Positions 52,701 through 63,029 are shown, numbered from the stretch's first letter. The stretch: DNA of 64,000 bases from Mesostigma viride (GCA_009746045.1 RPFO01001147.1:52736-116735), one strand, 5' to 3'. A program made the numbers and translations. The notes: generated from the sequence alone by a model not told the origin.

Positions 52701-53837
52701 TAAAGAAAGGAGGGCTCTCAGCCGAGGACAAGGAACTGTCCCTCGTGCCTGATACCACCTTATTGCCTCCCCTGCTATAGAATAATGCTTTCACAACACA
52801 CACTTTGCACAGTCTGATGATGAAGCCGCACATGCGGAATTTATTGAGAAAGTTAATACAATTACAACACGTTGATAGTCTCAATATCGATGCACTCCAT
52901 GCTCACGAGCCCGCAGTTAGGCAGCGCTCCATGACATGCTACCGGCCTTGCTCCCAAGGAAAGGGAGAAACACGAAGGCCACTAACGAGAGACTCGAAGA
53001 GACTACACGCTGCGTGAGAGTCCTCTTCGACTATGAACCAAACCATTCGTCATGCCACACGCATGACACACGCCACACTTGTCAGTCCAGCCAGGAATGC
53101 CAAAACTATCTTGCTGCCTGAACCATGCGAATAGAAACCGCATTCCAGTTGCCGTCCTGGCTTTCTACCACACATGCCAACAAAAGCAGGAAGGCATCCC
53201 GACAAATCTAAATTGCTACCCTGTTGCCGATCTCATCTCCTAGAGGCTCCGGCATTTCTGTCCCTGGGAATGTCCGACATTGAGTCACGTCCAGCAAGGT
53301 CGAAGCATAATATCCTTCAGACAATCTGCACGCTCACACCTTGCGTGTGAGTGGCCCAGCAAACATTGCGTCTAATCGTTCCTTTCTAGAAGAAATCCCT
53401 TTTTAGGGCTGCCAGCGATTTCGCATTCATTCCAGCGATCTGGCTCCGCACCGCAAATTGTCCTTTTCCATTTTCTGTCCAGTCCTCATAACGTTGACCC
53501 GCTATTCTACACCACAAAGACACCTGGCCTGTCAATAGCCTCGGCGCTGTTGAAGTCCAGCAGTACAGCTTCAGCTCCAGCTGTCCACTAACACGCGTAT
53601 GATCCTCTCGACGCTGCACACTTGTGCTGCCGTCCGCTCAAGTCAGTGCTGCGCGCCCAGCTGTGCCTGGCCCGGCGCGCGTGCACGTACACTTTCGTCC
53701 GCTCTTATGCTGCAAGTGCTAGTGTCCCCCCCCGGTCACTAGCCTTTGTCGAAAATGCGTAGAAGACAAATTCCTTGCGCACGTCACCGGTCTTGTGCAT
53801 AGTGGGCGCCCGGATGACATAGCGCGCGTCCGTGACA
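52701..53837 (-). repeat. gypsy right LTR block (Y only)
   Basis: 1137 bp, almost identical to 43252-44388. On the minus strand it begins TGTCACGG at the target duplication and is followed by the presumed primer-binding region. No copy of block X adjoins it. Confidence 0.9.
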
Positions 53838-53842
53838 GCGCG

Positions 53843-54367
53843 GCAAGAGTCGGCAGGTTTACGGAGCGAGCAAGGGTTCCTTTTCAGGAACTGCCCCAAC
53901 CCCTTCGCGTTCGTGTGACGCGTTGGGAAGAGTTTGCACCTCTTGGGTACGATAGTGACCTTGAGGTGGGAGCAGGGGCGTCGCTGGGCTAGGCGACGAG
54001 GCACTTGGCGACCACGAGGTGCCAAGATACAATCCGCGGGGTGCCAACGACGGGTTGTCACCTGTCTACTATACCAACGGTGACGATTCTGTCATCGCGG
54101 GCCGACAGCGGGTCGACGACGGCGCAGCGGGTAGCAGGGTGCCAGAGCTGATTGTGGTGAGCGACAGCGACAGCGACAGCGACAAGGAGAACCAGGACGC
54201 GCCTGGGGCCACCGTGGTGGTCTTGCCTGAGTGGTAACACTTGGCACTTTCCTTTCTTGTTCAGTAGCTTATATTGCTTTAATTGCTGCTTGGCCACTTG
54301 GCTGGCTGTAGCAGATCTGAACAGAGGCCATCATGAGTGAGGGAGCTATTGACCAACAAGCGGCTTT
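53843..54367 (+). other. copia-B leader downstream of the gypsy insertion
   Basis: This continues the copia-B leader. A 72-codon frame (54019-54237) has a SDSDSDSDKENQ stretch but no known domain. GCTTATATTGCTTTAATTGC and GATCTGAACAGAGGCCATCATG precede the gag region. Confidence 0.5.
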
Positions 54368-55519
54368 ATGGGCTTTGCGCGGCGCGGCGCTGGGCTGGAT
54401 GGACGAGATGGACGCGATGGACGCGGTGGACGCGATGGACGCGGGGACGGCCAGGCGCTGGGAGACCAGGCTGCGGTGCCAGATGATCAGAGCCAAGGAT
54501 CGCAGGGCGGTCAGAACGCGCCAGCCGCAGATCAAGCGGCGCCTAAGCGACCGACCGTGGCTGAGGGGTACGCGGTGCTAGGCCAGTTTCAGTCCATCAA
54601 GGACAATTGGCAGCCCCGGGACGCTGAGAGGATGTTAGAGGACATGAACTTGTACACGGAGATATACACCGGTGACAAGCTTCGCATCCTGGCGTCTAGT
54701 GCCTACATAAGGCAGTCGGCGAGGCGGCTGTTCAAGTTTGTTCGGGAGCGACACGCGGCGGGGGACACCTGGGCGGCGTTTATGACGCGACTCAGGGTGT
54801 TCCTGAGTGACAAGAGGACCATAGATGGGTCCCACCTGAAGCAAGAATACCTGGACTACAAGCCCATCAAGGGGCAGCTAGTGGTCCACGCCTTTGAAGA
54901 CTTCGTCAAGCTGAGGGAGGACGCCATGGCCAAGGGCTTCTTCGTCGCAGATCGGATGGCCATGGGCGACTTTCTCAAGTCGCTGCAGCTGGATCCGGTC
55001 ACCATGGATAATGTGACCATCCACATGCGACAGGTCCATGGCTGGGCAGCCATGACGGACCAGTTGTATGAGTGTTTCAGCGGCAAGTACGTGGGTGGTA
55101 AGCGCCCTCGTCAAGGTGACGAGGAGGCCGCTGAACCCACGGTTAAGTCCATGAGGGGATCGGGCCACGGGGGCCCAGCGCCCTCGAGAGGGCCTGAGAC
55201 CTCTTCAAGGGGTCGAGGAAGGTCCAGGAGGGGGCGTGACAGAAGGGCTGGACGGGGGACCCCGCCGAAGTCGGGACATCCACAGTCCCAGTTTGACTTC
55301 AAGAGGGTGGGTGGTCCTCCCAAGGCTGGGCCCAGCAGTGGGACCTCACGGGACATCAGTCAGGTGGAATGTTATTTCTGCCAGGGGAAGGGTCACTTCA
55401 GGAATGAGTGTCCCTCGTACCTGAGGCAGGAAGGTCAGAGCAAGCCAGCTCAGGGTGGCAGCAAGGACAAGGCTGGTCCATCCCAGGATAAGGGCAAGGG
55501 CAAGGCTGCTGATCATTGA
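54368..55519 (+). CDS. gag: copia-B gag
   Basis: The ORF has 383 residues. It starts with a Gly/Asp/Arg repeat, then a helical capsid-like domain (LGQFQSIKDNWQPRDAERML, ARRLFKFVRERHAAGDTWAA, FFVADRMAMGDFLKSLQLDP). A Gly/Arg-rich region and a CCHC zinc knuckle, CYFCQGKGHFRNEC, follow near residue 340. It is homologous to copia-A gag. An overlapping frame starting at 54333 may supply the real N-terminus; the choice is uncertain. Confidence 0.8.
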   Translation: MGFARRGAGLDGRDGRDGRGGRDGRGDGQALGDQAAVPDDQSQGSQGGQNAPAADQAAPKRPTVAEGYAVLGQFQSIKDNWQPRDAERMLEDMNLYTEIYTGDKLRILASSAYIRQSARRLFKFVRERHAAGDTWAAFMTRLRVFLSDKRTIDGSHLKQEYLDYKPIKGQLVVHAFEDFVKLREDAMAKGFFVADRMAMGDFLKSLQLDPVTMDNVTIHMRQVHGWAAMTDQLYECFSGKYVGGKRPRQGDEEAAEPTVKSMRGSGHGGPAPSRGPETSSRGRGRSRRGRDRRAGRGTPPKSGHPQSQFDFKRVGGPPKAGPSSGTSRDISQVECYFCQGKGHFRNECPSYLRQEGQSKPAQGGSKDKAGPSQDKGKGKAADH

Positions 55520-55552
55520 CTTGAGCCTGCACACATCCCTGAACCCTGGAGG

Positions 55553-58500
55553 GTGCCCCCAGGGGTGTGTAATGTAGCTGCTAGTGACGGCAGTGAGGGG
55601 CAGCCCCATGCTCTAGTGAAAGAGCCTATTGGACACGATGGGGCAAGCTTGGTTACCACAGAGAGTATGCCAGCTGTAGCTGCAGTGGTTACTCGCCAAC
55701 GTGCCCGCCATGGCGGTGCTGAGCCTGAGGTAGGACCTGGTGATGTGGACCCAGGTGGATCTCAGAAGCATTCTGACCGTGCAGGACTGGCACAGGATGG
55801 TCAGGATGAGGATAGGGCTGGAGACAGTCTGACAGGCACGACCCTGGTGCCTCCTGTACATAAGGGATCTGTACATACCTTGAGTGCTAATAATGACAAT
55901 AAAAGGTTTTCTCTCTTGTATGACATTGCCTCAAGGTTGCATACCATGTTTGGCCATGCAGCTCAGTCTTTGCAAGTTGCTAGACGGCTGGGAGGAAGTG
56001 AGTTGTACTCCATCTGCCAACAGGTTGCTCAAGCTTGCAAGTGCAGGCTAGTTGCTAGAAAGCCCAAGCAGTCTCATGCCAGGACTCCTATTTTGCAGCC
56101 AGGCCATGTGCAGGTAGATATTCAGAGAATCAGGGGTTTGAAGCTGCTGGTGGCAGTGGACAGATATACCAAGTACAAGACCCTAGAGATCCTGCCTGAC
56201 ATGGAGAAGCCTACATTGATTGCTGCTCTGAAGTTGACAAGGAGCAGGTACCCTGGGTTGGAGTTGTTGCAGTGTGACATTCAGTTTGAGTGCTGTGAGA
56301 ACCTGCCAGAGTTTCCAGAGTTGCTGATTACACCCAGGGAGAGCCACGGCCAGCAAGGGGTGGTGGAGAGAGCCATCCAAGAGATCAAGACTGTGCTGCT
56401 GGTGGAGAGGATTCCAAGGACGTCATCTGCCATTGTGACATCTGCATGGCTACGTTCTGTGGAGGATAGGCTGAACCTCAGGACTCCCATGTTCTTTGGT
56501 GACATTGCCATCAATCCTCTTATGCTGCATACCAGGATGCTGCCAGCTGATGCTGAGCAGGCATGGAAGGAGAAGCTAGAGGCCAAGTTCCTCAAGCTGA
56601 GGCAGAAAGACAAGGGCTGGAGTGTCCTAGAACCTAACGTTGGACAACAGGTTGTTGTGTGGAAGGAACCAAGCTTTCCAGGGAAACGTGGCAGCTGGCA
56701 TGATGGGGTGGTGACCCGAGTAGAAGCCGCTGGCCATAAGTGCTGGGTGGCCATTGATGGCTCCCAAGCAGTGCACCGTCTGTCCTGGTCAAAGATCCGT
56801 CCCCGGGGAGGTAATCAAGGAGACCTCTTCCAGGTGCCCGCTGGTGTACAAGGCGGGGGTGACGTGGAGCTTCCTGATCAGGGTGCTACAGCTGTATCGA
56901 GCCCTCAGGGTGACCCTGGCCCGGCCCCTGGGGTACCTTCACATACGGTGGTTGGGCAAGCAGGCGGACAGGCTGCACCTCCGGAACGGCCCGACACCAG
57001 GCCTAGGGGTGTGCGTCTATCAGATATTGTACAGGCTTTGCAAAGAGCCAAGAAGGAGCCTAAGGTGTCCAAGCTTGTCCAGTTGGATGAACCTGAGGTA
57101 GCTGCCATGGAGATAGATACCAATGCACAGGTTTCTGTCATGGGACCTCAGCATACAGGAGAACTGCTGGTCGGAGAACCAAGTTGCCCCTGGGTGTCTG
57201 ATTTCAGTGGTAGGACGCATCTAAGGGTGTTGGGAGAGGTTACTGCCCCTGTCATGGGTGTGGATGTGACCTTCCTTGTCCTAGAGGACTATGATGGCCC
57301 TGTGATTTTGGGTCAGAATTTTCTGGGCAATCCTGGGATTTCTATCAGAGCTACAGCTCTGAGAAGAGATGGCTGGGGGATGATTCCCCTAGAAAATTTC
57401 AGGACAACATTTCCAGTCAGGTGCAGGGCCAAGCCGGTCAAGGGTGTAAAATGGGATGAAGGGGAGGTGCCCCCAGCGGCCAGTTTGGTGATTCCAGCTG
57501 TGTTGCACCCCAGCAGTATTGGCATAACTCACAGGAGCCTTGCTGCACACTCTCCTTTGACATATGACCAGCTGGTCCAAGAGATGAGCTCGCCTACTTT
57601 GTTTGAGGCTTGGAAGCTCGCCTTCTCCAAGGCATTGGAGGAGTGGTTGCAGTTTGAGTGTGCTGCACCAACAGACAGACGTCCCCCAGCATCAAGGAAG
57701 CTTGCTTTGAGATTTGTGCTGAAGAGGAAGGTTGTGGATGAGGTATCAGTGCCCCATGTCAGGCCTGTCCTGAATGAGTATCACGGCACGGGGAGTCTGC
57801 CAGGAGAGGAGCTGTACACGCCAGGGATGCTACACGACACATGGAGAATTTTGCTATGTCTCTACGTGGGGTTGCTGAACAGGGGAGCAGCTATGTCATC
57901 AGTGCTGCTGGACTTCAAGAGGGCATTTTTAAAATCTGATCCAGAAGTGGCCAGGAGGGTGTGGAAGCAGGATGAGCCTTACTGTGTTGAGGTGCCTGCC
58001 ATCTGGAAGCTGGAGCTGCATCAACAATTCCTGGTTATTCTGAAGGGCCTGGAAGGACTCAGGTCGAGCCCAATCATCTGGAGACTCACGCTGCAGGAAG
58101 CTCTGATCAGTGAGTGTGGCTTGAGAGTGTCTTCAGTTGATCCCTGTTTGCTGCTGGCCCAATGGGAGGGTCTGCCAGTGTATGCTAGTTTGCATGGAGA
58201 TGATCTGCATTTGCTAGCCCCCACGACCTGGCTGAAGAAGTTTATTCCTGTCATCAGTGGCAAGTTTTCACTGGGCAAGGAGCTGTGGCAGGAGCCCAAC
58301 AAGCCTGTAGTGTTCTGTGGAATGCAGGCTACCCTGTTCAGGAGGGACGGGGAGTGGAGTATCAGGCTTCAGGCTGGAGGAGATTATAAACAGACCATTG
58401 TGAAGGCCTTGCCAGAGAAGATCACCCAGGCTGCAGGACCTGAGTTGAGAGGCATGTGGGCCTGGTTTGCCAGCATCTGTGGTCCGTCTTTGATGGTCCA

Positions 58501-59110
58501 TAGCAGAATGCCTGATGAGGTGCTTGAGGATGAGAAGCCTCGAGTCATAGCCCGGTTGGTGGAGAGTACCCCTGATCTGATTTTGTCTGGGATTGACTTT
58601 GCCCAGCCTATCACCTTGGAGATCTTTGTTGACAGTTCCATGGATGCTCGCCAGGTTACCAAGGTCAGGGGGAGATCTGCTGCTCTGTTTGCTTTTTATC
58701 AGAGCAGGGCAAGTTTGTTCAGCTGGTACAGCAGACTGCAGAAGAGGGTCTGTATCAGTTCAGATGTGGCAGAATGCAGGGCCATATGCGAGGGGATCCA
58801 GTCCAGCCTGTACATAAAGGAGTTAATGCTGGAGCTGGCTTCAGTTACCCCTTGGACCTTGCAGATGGAGACGTTGTTGCTAACAGACAGCATGGGTATG
58901 GTCCAGTTTGTTCACAAGCAGCTGGCCAGAAGCCGGGACCTGGATTATTTGTTGCTGAAGGAGTTGGCCAGTTTGGTTGACTTGAAGCATATCCCTGGCG
59001 AGGAGAACCCTGCTGATGCATTGACAAAGCTGCCACACAAGGCCCCAGCCCAGTACAATGTACTGAGGAAGCTCATGAATGCTGACTGTCAAGTCGGTCT
59101 ATCTGTCTAA
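55553..59110 (+). CDS. pol: copia-B pol: integrase, protease-like, reverse transcriptase, RNase H
   Basis: The ORF has 1185 residues. The integrase zinc motif is near 130 (HTMFGH... CKC), the core has VAVDRYTKYK, and the catalytic helix is HGQQGVVERAIQE. The protease-like stretch comes afterwards (MEIDTNAQVSVMG near 521, VILGQNFL near 585). RT has LDFKRAF near 786, LKGLEGLRSSPIIW, and HGDDLHL near 881. RNase H has FVDSSMD near 1024 and ends NPADALTK near 1155. It aligns along its length with copia-A pol, including the INT-before-PR order. The open frame is uninterrupted. Confidence 0.9.
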   Translation: MPPGVCNVAASDGSEGQPHALVKEPIGHDGASLVTTESMPAVAAVVTRQRARHGGAEPEVGPGDVDPGGSQKHSDRAGLAQDGQDEDRAGDSLTGTTLVPPVHKGSVHTLSANNDNKRFSLLYDIASRLHTMFGHAAQSLQVARRLGGSELYSICQQVAQACKCRLVARKPKQSHARTPILQPGHVQVDIQRIRGLKLLVAVDRYTKYKTLEILPDMEKPTLIAALKLTRSRYPGLELLQCDIQFECCENLPEFPELLITPRESHGQQGVVERAIQEIKTVLLVERIPRTSSAIVTSAWLRSVEDRLNLRTPMFFGDIAINPLMLHTRMLPADAEQAWKEKLEAKFLKLRQKDKGWSVLEPNVGQQVVVWKEPSFPGKRGSWHDGVVTRVEAAGHKCWVAIDGSQAVHRLSWSKIRPRGGNQGDLFQVPAGVQGGGDVELPDQGATAVSSPQGDPGPAPGVPSHTVVGQAGGQAAPPERPDTRPRGVRLSDIVQALQRAKKEPKVSKLVQLDEPEVAAMEIDTNAQVSVMGPQHTGELLVGEPSCPWVSDFSGRTHLRVLGEVTAPVMGVDVTFLVLEDYDGPVILGQNFLGNPGISIRATALRRDGWGMIPLENFRTTFPVRCRAKPVKGVKWDEGEVPPAASLVIPAVLHPSSIGITHRSLAAHSPLTYDQLVQEMSSPTLFEAWKLAFSKALEEWLQFECAAPTDRRPPASRKLALRFVLKRKVVDEVSVPHVRPVLNEYHGTGSLPGEELYTPGMLHDTWRILLCLYVGLLNRGAAMSSVLLDFKRAFLKSDPEVARRVWKQDEPYCVEVPAIWKLELHQQFLVILKGLEGLRSSPIIWRLTLQEALISECGLRVSSVDPCLLLAQWEGLPVYASLHGDDLHLLAPTTWLKKFIPVISGKFSLGKELWQEPNKPVVFCGMQATLFRRDGEWSIRLQAGGDYKQTIVKALPEKITQAAGPELRGMWAWFASICGPSLMVHSRMPDEVLEDEKPRVIARLVESTPDLILSGIDFAQPITLEIFVDSSMDARQVTKVRGRSAALFAFYQSRASLFSWYSRLQKRVCISSDVAECRAICEGIQSSLYIKELMLELASVTPWTLQMETLLLTDSMGMVQFVHKQLARSRDLDYLLLKELASLVDLKHIPGEENPADALTKLPHKAPAQYNVLRKLMNADCQVGLSV

Positions 59111-59917
59111 AAGCTGAGAGCTGGGTGCTTAAGTCTCTGGATATCAGGCTGGGAGCTTGATTGTACATAATCCTGAGCACACCTTGAGGGGTGAGACATG
59201 TCTCTGGTGTGGGAATGTCTGACATTGTCTCTGATGGAGAGATGTCTATCTGGGGTTTTCATCTCAGTCTGAGGTTTCCCCAGATCTGTGGTTTGTGGGC
59301 GGGGTTCGATTCCCTGGTGCCGTCTTAAGGCGGAGTTTCACGGACTGGCTGACCCATCCACCATGCTGGTGAGGTGGCGACAGGTCCCCTGATTTTCCAC
59401 GGTTGGAACGAGTATAGGAGCTTGTGTTTTGCATGTGCTTCGCGTAGATGTTGTGTCTGGTTCGATAAGGGGCAGCAGACCGGCGCCGACTCCCGTCTGG
59501 GGGTCAGCAATGTTTTCTGATGAGCTGTTGTGGGTGATCTGTGGGGTTTCGCCTAAGGTCCTGAAGGTTGTACATACTTCTCAAGTTCTTAGCTGAACAC
59601 CTATGGGCTGCCACAGTTGGCCAACCTCTTGTACATGGGTAACACAACGAGCCTCCCGTGAAGGGATAGGGACTCATTGTAATTTGTTTGTGCTCCTGAA
59701 CCAGTATGGGTGCTATGTACATATAATAAGGAATCCAAGCTGACTGTCATGCCCAGTGGGTTGTGACTTGTAGTCGGGGAGGATGTCCAGGAATCCAAGC
59801 TGACTGTCATGCCCAGTGGGTTGTGACTTGTAGTCGGGGAGGATGTCCAGTACCCATTGTGTGTGTTTGTATGTAGACTTGTGTGAGCTGCTACAGCTCA
59901 AGAAAAGAAAGGATTGG
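59111..59917 (+). other. copia-B 3' noncoding region with T-arm-like sequence, tandem repeat and purine tract
   Basis: 59297-59318 carries the T-arm-like GGGGTTCGATTCCCTGGT also found in copia-A. A 60-bp unit (starting AGGAATCCAAGCTGACTGTC) is tandemly duplicated at 59729-59788 and 59789-59848. The purine tract AAGAAAAGAAAGG precedes the LTR. Confidence 0.75.
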
Positions 59918-60614
59918 AGTTAACGCCAAGCGCATTGGCGTGATCCTGATTCGGCATATCTCTGCGATTCCAGCGGCACCGGAACGAGTTCATTCCGACA
60001 AGTATCAAGAAAGTTATGGCGTTCCGACTTCCCGGTCGCGCGCGAGCGCGAGCCGGCTGTTCTTCTAAGTCGGACGTGAATATTTGCCGACGACATATGG
60101 GGTCGACAGTAATTCCTGGGCTGACAGGAATTAGGTGCTGTACCTACGACGGTATTGGATTAATACGTCGTACGCAGGAAATAGGAACCTTAACCTGTGG
60201 TCTGTTGGTACCGCAGGCTTAGTCCTGGACTTCTAGGTGCAGATGCAATAGTCACTGTGGACTGCGCTCTGTGGTCACTGTGCCTGTATGGCAGACCTAC
60301 TGTATAGGAACTGGGCGCTGTACAGGTAGTGAATACTGTACCGGGAGTGTTATTACTGAGCAGGCCTCCTAGGCTGCTCAGGACTAGCAAGCACAGTGCA
60401 CAAGTATATAAACAATAGGCCAGTGCCATTTGGGCAGATCTCTTGCGAGCCCGCCTCACGTGTTGTGCCTTGACTTGGCAAGCGCGTGTACAAGCCTCAA
60501 GTGTGTGAGCGCTGTAACATTATCCAATTTAACAAAGCTCCGTTTCCAACCATATTCACACATTGCTGCATTGCAACCATATCCTTCACATTGCGTTTGC
60601 TAGGAACGTTAACT
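59918..60614 (+). repeat. copia-B 3' LTR
   Basis: 697 bp, uninterrupted, with ends AGTTAACG and CGTTAACT and a TATATAAAC-like promoter word near 60405. It serves as the empty-site reference for the TTAA element in the 5' LTR. Confidence 0.92.
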
Positions 60615-60619
60615 ATGGC

Positions 60620-61921
60620 TGCCAAGGAGCTCACTTGAAGCGAGTCGCCGGGGGGACGCGGCTTCCATCCAGCAACTGAGGGTGGGTGGGGTGGTCTCAG
60701 CGGGGAAGCCCGGCCGATGGCCACATGACTGACCTCGATCCGTTTTTTTGCTGCATGATCATAAGGCCCACCGCCCGCGCTTCCAGTGACAAGCTATCTA
60801 GCCATCTAGTTGGGCGAACTCCGGGGTCTCCACTCCGGAGCGTCATGTGATTGATCAGCGTAGATCAGATCGCTCGATCAGTTGGTAGGGTGAGGCAGCC
60901 CCACTGTAGCTGGCGTACTCCGTGATCTCGATCGATCCCCGGCGGCCGGGTGCCCCTCCACGTGCACCGACCGAGCAAAGTGCAGGGCTTGTGCACGCCT
61001 ATGTAAGTAAGTACCTGAGTGTCATGCACATGTGCGCATATGGGCATGCCACGGAGTACTATGCTAATCTCATTAGAAAAATAATTGCACGAAAGTTACA
61101 AATCGATCGTCTGCATCATGCCCCAATTCCATATGAAGTCACTACTAGAGGGGGATATAATCCTCATCTGAGCTGTCCTCGATCTACAGTAATGGCAGAC
61201 GAGGCGGTAGTGTAGCGGCTATCCTCAGGGGCGATATAACCACCTGCGGACTTCTGCCATTGCACATTCTCAGTACCATGCAAAGGGCCCGGCGTGATCG
61301 AGGCCCGTGGGGAGAAAACAGGAGCATGCCCCACAGGAAGATGCCTATCGCAGACGGCAGCCCATTTCTCCTCATGTCTATCATGCGGGCGCGGAGTACA
61401 GCCTAATCCCAGAAGCCCTGCATCCTCAAGCAAGTGTGCATGCACGCCTCACAATATATTCATTGAGAATGATAAATTACGGAGGTGAGGTTGGCATGCA
61501 ACATAAGGAAAACCCCGAAAAGAAGAAGAACACTGAAGACAATGGTTCTAGTAAGGGTTTTTGCTCGCGTCAGCCTGGCTGACTCGCCGCCGTTGGCGGC
61601 GCGTCAGACAGCTGACTCGTTGCCAACGGCGGCAAGTTAGCCAATGGAAGCTCAAGTGGGGAATCCGAAAGGGGTTCTCTTGCTACAGGGCAAAACGACC
61701 CCTGAGATAAGGTTTGGGGCACATGTCTAGCTCTTGAGTCAGTCTGACTTGTAAAAGCGTAGCGAGAAATGGGTTCGATCCATGATACAAAATTCAGAAT
61801 AATATGACCTACTTCAACTGTTTTTCTGAATTTACTGTTACATGCACTTAATTAGGATCGCATCCACAATGCCACAGCCCAGTAGGGCACACACCCACAT
61901 CAAACTTATTATTTATCAAAC
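60620..61921. other. No supported gene
   Basis: Moderate-GC sequence with short ORFs only. An imperfect inverted arrangement of GCTGACTCGCCGCCGTTGGC and GCTGACTCGTTGCCAACGGC lies near 61579-61634. A GGGTTCGATCC word near 61770 resembles a T-arm, but a full tRNA fold is not evident. Confidence 0.4.
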
Positions 61922-62251
61922 TTAAAATAAAAGTCTGACTTTGATGATGAGCTCGTGAACACTAGTGATGTCCCAGCTAGTGGCATGGCAAATTGACCGG
62001 CCTGGGGGCTCACCAGCATAGCCGGACTGAGCCGATGCTGCTGCTACACCACTGGCAGCATTGCTATCATTTCCCCTTTTCCTCTTGCTGCGGTTCAGCT
62101 CGTTTGCTGCCTGGCCTACGCCAACAATGGCACGCGGACTAGGCGCAGGCGCTTTGGCCATGTCGGCGGCCTGTTTCGGCATAAAAAAAGCTGCGATTCG
62201 CCCAGATTTAATTTTCCCCAGTATTCCTTCCGGCGCCATCCCTTCACCCAA
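61922..62251 (-). CDS. Hypothetical ORF or exon with KSGRIAAFF motif
   Basis: A 109-residue minus-strand frame. It begins MGEGMAPEGILGKIKSGRIA, then AFFMPKQAADMAKA, a pattern like the short SFF/IAxFF peptides at the N-terminus of PCNA-binding proteins and of some hAT-like transposases. A basic KRKRG stretch follows. The second half looks like noncoding or intron sequence. The evidence is weak; it may be a first exon or a relic. Confidence 0.2.
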   Translation of the reverse strand: MGEGMAPEGILGKIKSGRIAAFFMPKQAADMAKAPAPSPRAIVGVGQAANELNRSKRKRGNDSNAASGVAAASAQSGYAGEPPGRSICHATSWDITSVHELIIKVRLLF

Positions 62252-62702
62252 AAACTTCCACCCCCCAGGTCACTAACTTTTCTAGTTGACTATCAGACTA
62301 AACCATTAACGTTGTTAAATGTTTATACAATATTTCTGACCCGGCCCGAAATTTCACCTACGCATCTAGTAATGAATGGATCCAACAAATCTAAAGCGTT
62401 AGTCAACACACCTGGAATCCGATTCAAAGCAATCTACAAGGAAAGGATGTTCATCTAAATCAGGCAACCTCGCAAAGCTGCGTCAATCAGCTCATCAATC
62501 ATATTCCGGAGGATCGACCATTGCCAGTCGTCCTCGGCTATAGGTATTGTGCTACCACTTCGCATTCGTCGCGTGGTCTAGACTCTAGAAGTCTCGTCAC
62601 TCTCGCCGCCAAGCAGGCAAGGGCCGGCAGGTCTGGCACTTGGCATGGTAACGGGCTGTTCAGGATTCCGCACTGTCTGACGCATAGACTCGGTGCACAT
62701 GA

Positions 62703-62870
62703 GTACTGACGTGCTGCCTAAATTTACGCGTCATACGACTGACGTGCAGTCAAAATTTACGCGTCAGACGACTGACGCGGGCCAAAATTTACGCGTCAGC
62801 TGTCTGACGTGTGGACGAAAAAGTCGGACGCGTCAGACACTGACGCGTCAGCGGCTGACGTATACGTCCC
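62703..62870. repeat. TGACG-rich tandem repeat (about 33-bp period)
   Basis: Imperfect units of the form CTGACGTGC...AAATTTACGCGTCA repeat from 62703, becoming a run of TGACGCGTCA palindromes towards 62860. TGACG is the core of bZIP (TGA/CREB-type) sites. No adjacent gene is evident. Confidence 0.6.
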
Positions 62871-63029
62871 GTTACTAGAAACACTGACTGAAGAAATTAA
62901 TAGTAATCTGACACGGACATCCAAGGATCACGCCATGGCTGCACAAGGTACAACTAACTACATCACAAAACTAAGACACGCAGCAACATCCGTCACTGCA
63001 TGCCGGCCCACCATGCAGGCGTGGGAGGG

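Larger units (their letters stand above)
43109..53837 (-). mobile_element. Ty3/gypsy LTR retrotransposon encoding a DNA methyltransferase and a PHD finger
   Basis: The element lies on the minus strand and is inserted in the copia-B leader with a 4-5 bp duplication (GCGCG at 43104-43108 and 53838-53842). Parts read from right to left: LTR block, gag, protease plus C5 methyltransferase, RT-RNase H-integrase-PHD, a G-rich polypurine tract near 44534, and LTR block. The two 1137-bp LTR blocks are almost identical, so the insertion is very recent. It looks close to whole, with at most one or two breaks. Its ends have an unusual arrangement of a 144-bp block, described separately. Confidence 0.93.
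40084..60614 (+). mobile_element. Ty1/copia-like LTR retrotransposon copia-B with two nested insertions
   Basis: The LTRs begin AGTTAACG and end CGTTAACT, and the whole is flanked by the 5-bp duplication ATGGC (40079-40083 and 60615-60619). Without its insertions the element is about 8.1 kb: LTR, leader ORF, gag, pol, 3' noncoding region, purine tract (AAGAAAAGAAAGG) and LTR. A 1.7-kb TTAA element interrupts the 5' LTR and a 10.7-kb gypsy element interrupts the leader. The two LTRs are about 697-698 bp and by eye roughly 98-99% alike, so it is young. Apart from the two insertions it looks largely whole. Confidence 0.92.

Noticed and set aside
61705-61790. Possible tRNA near GGGTTCGATCC
   Set aside because: A T-arm-like word is present, but I cannot fold matching acceptor, D and anticodon arms; at best a degraded tRNA-derived sequence.
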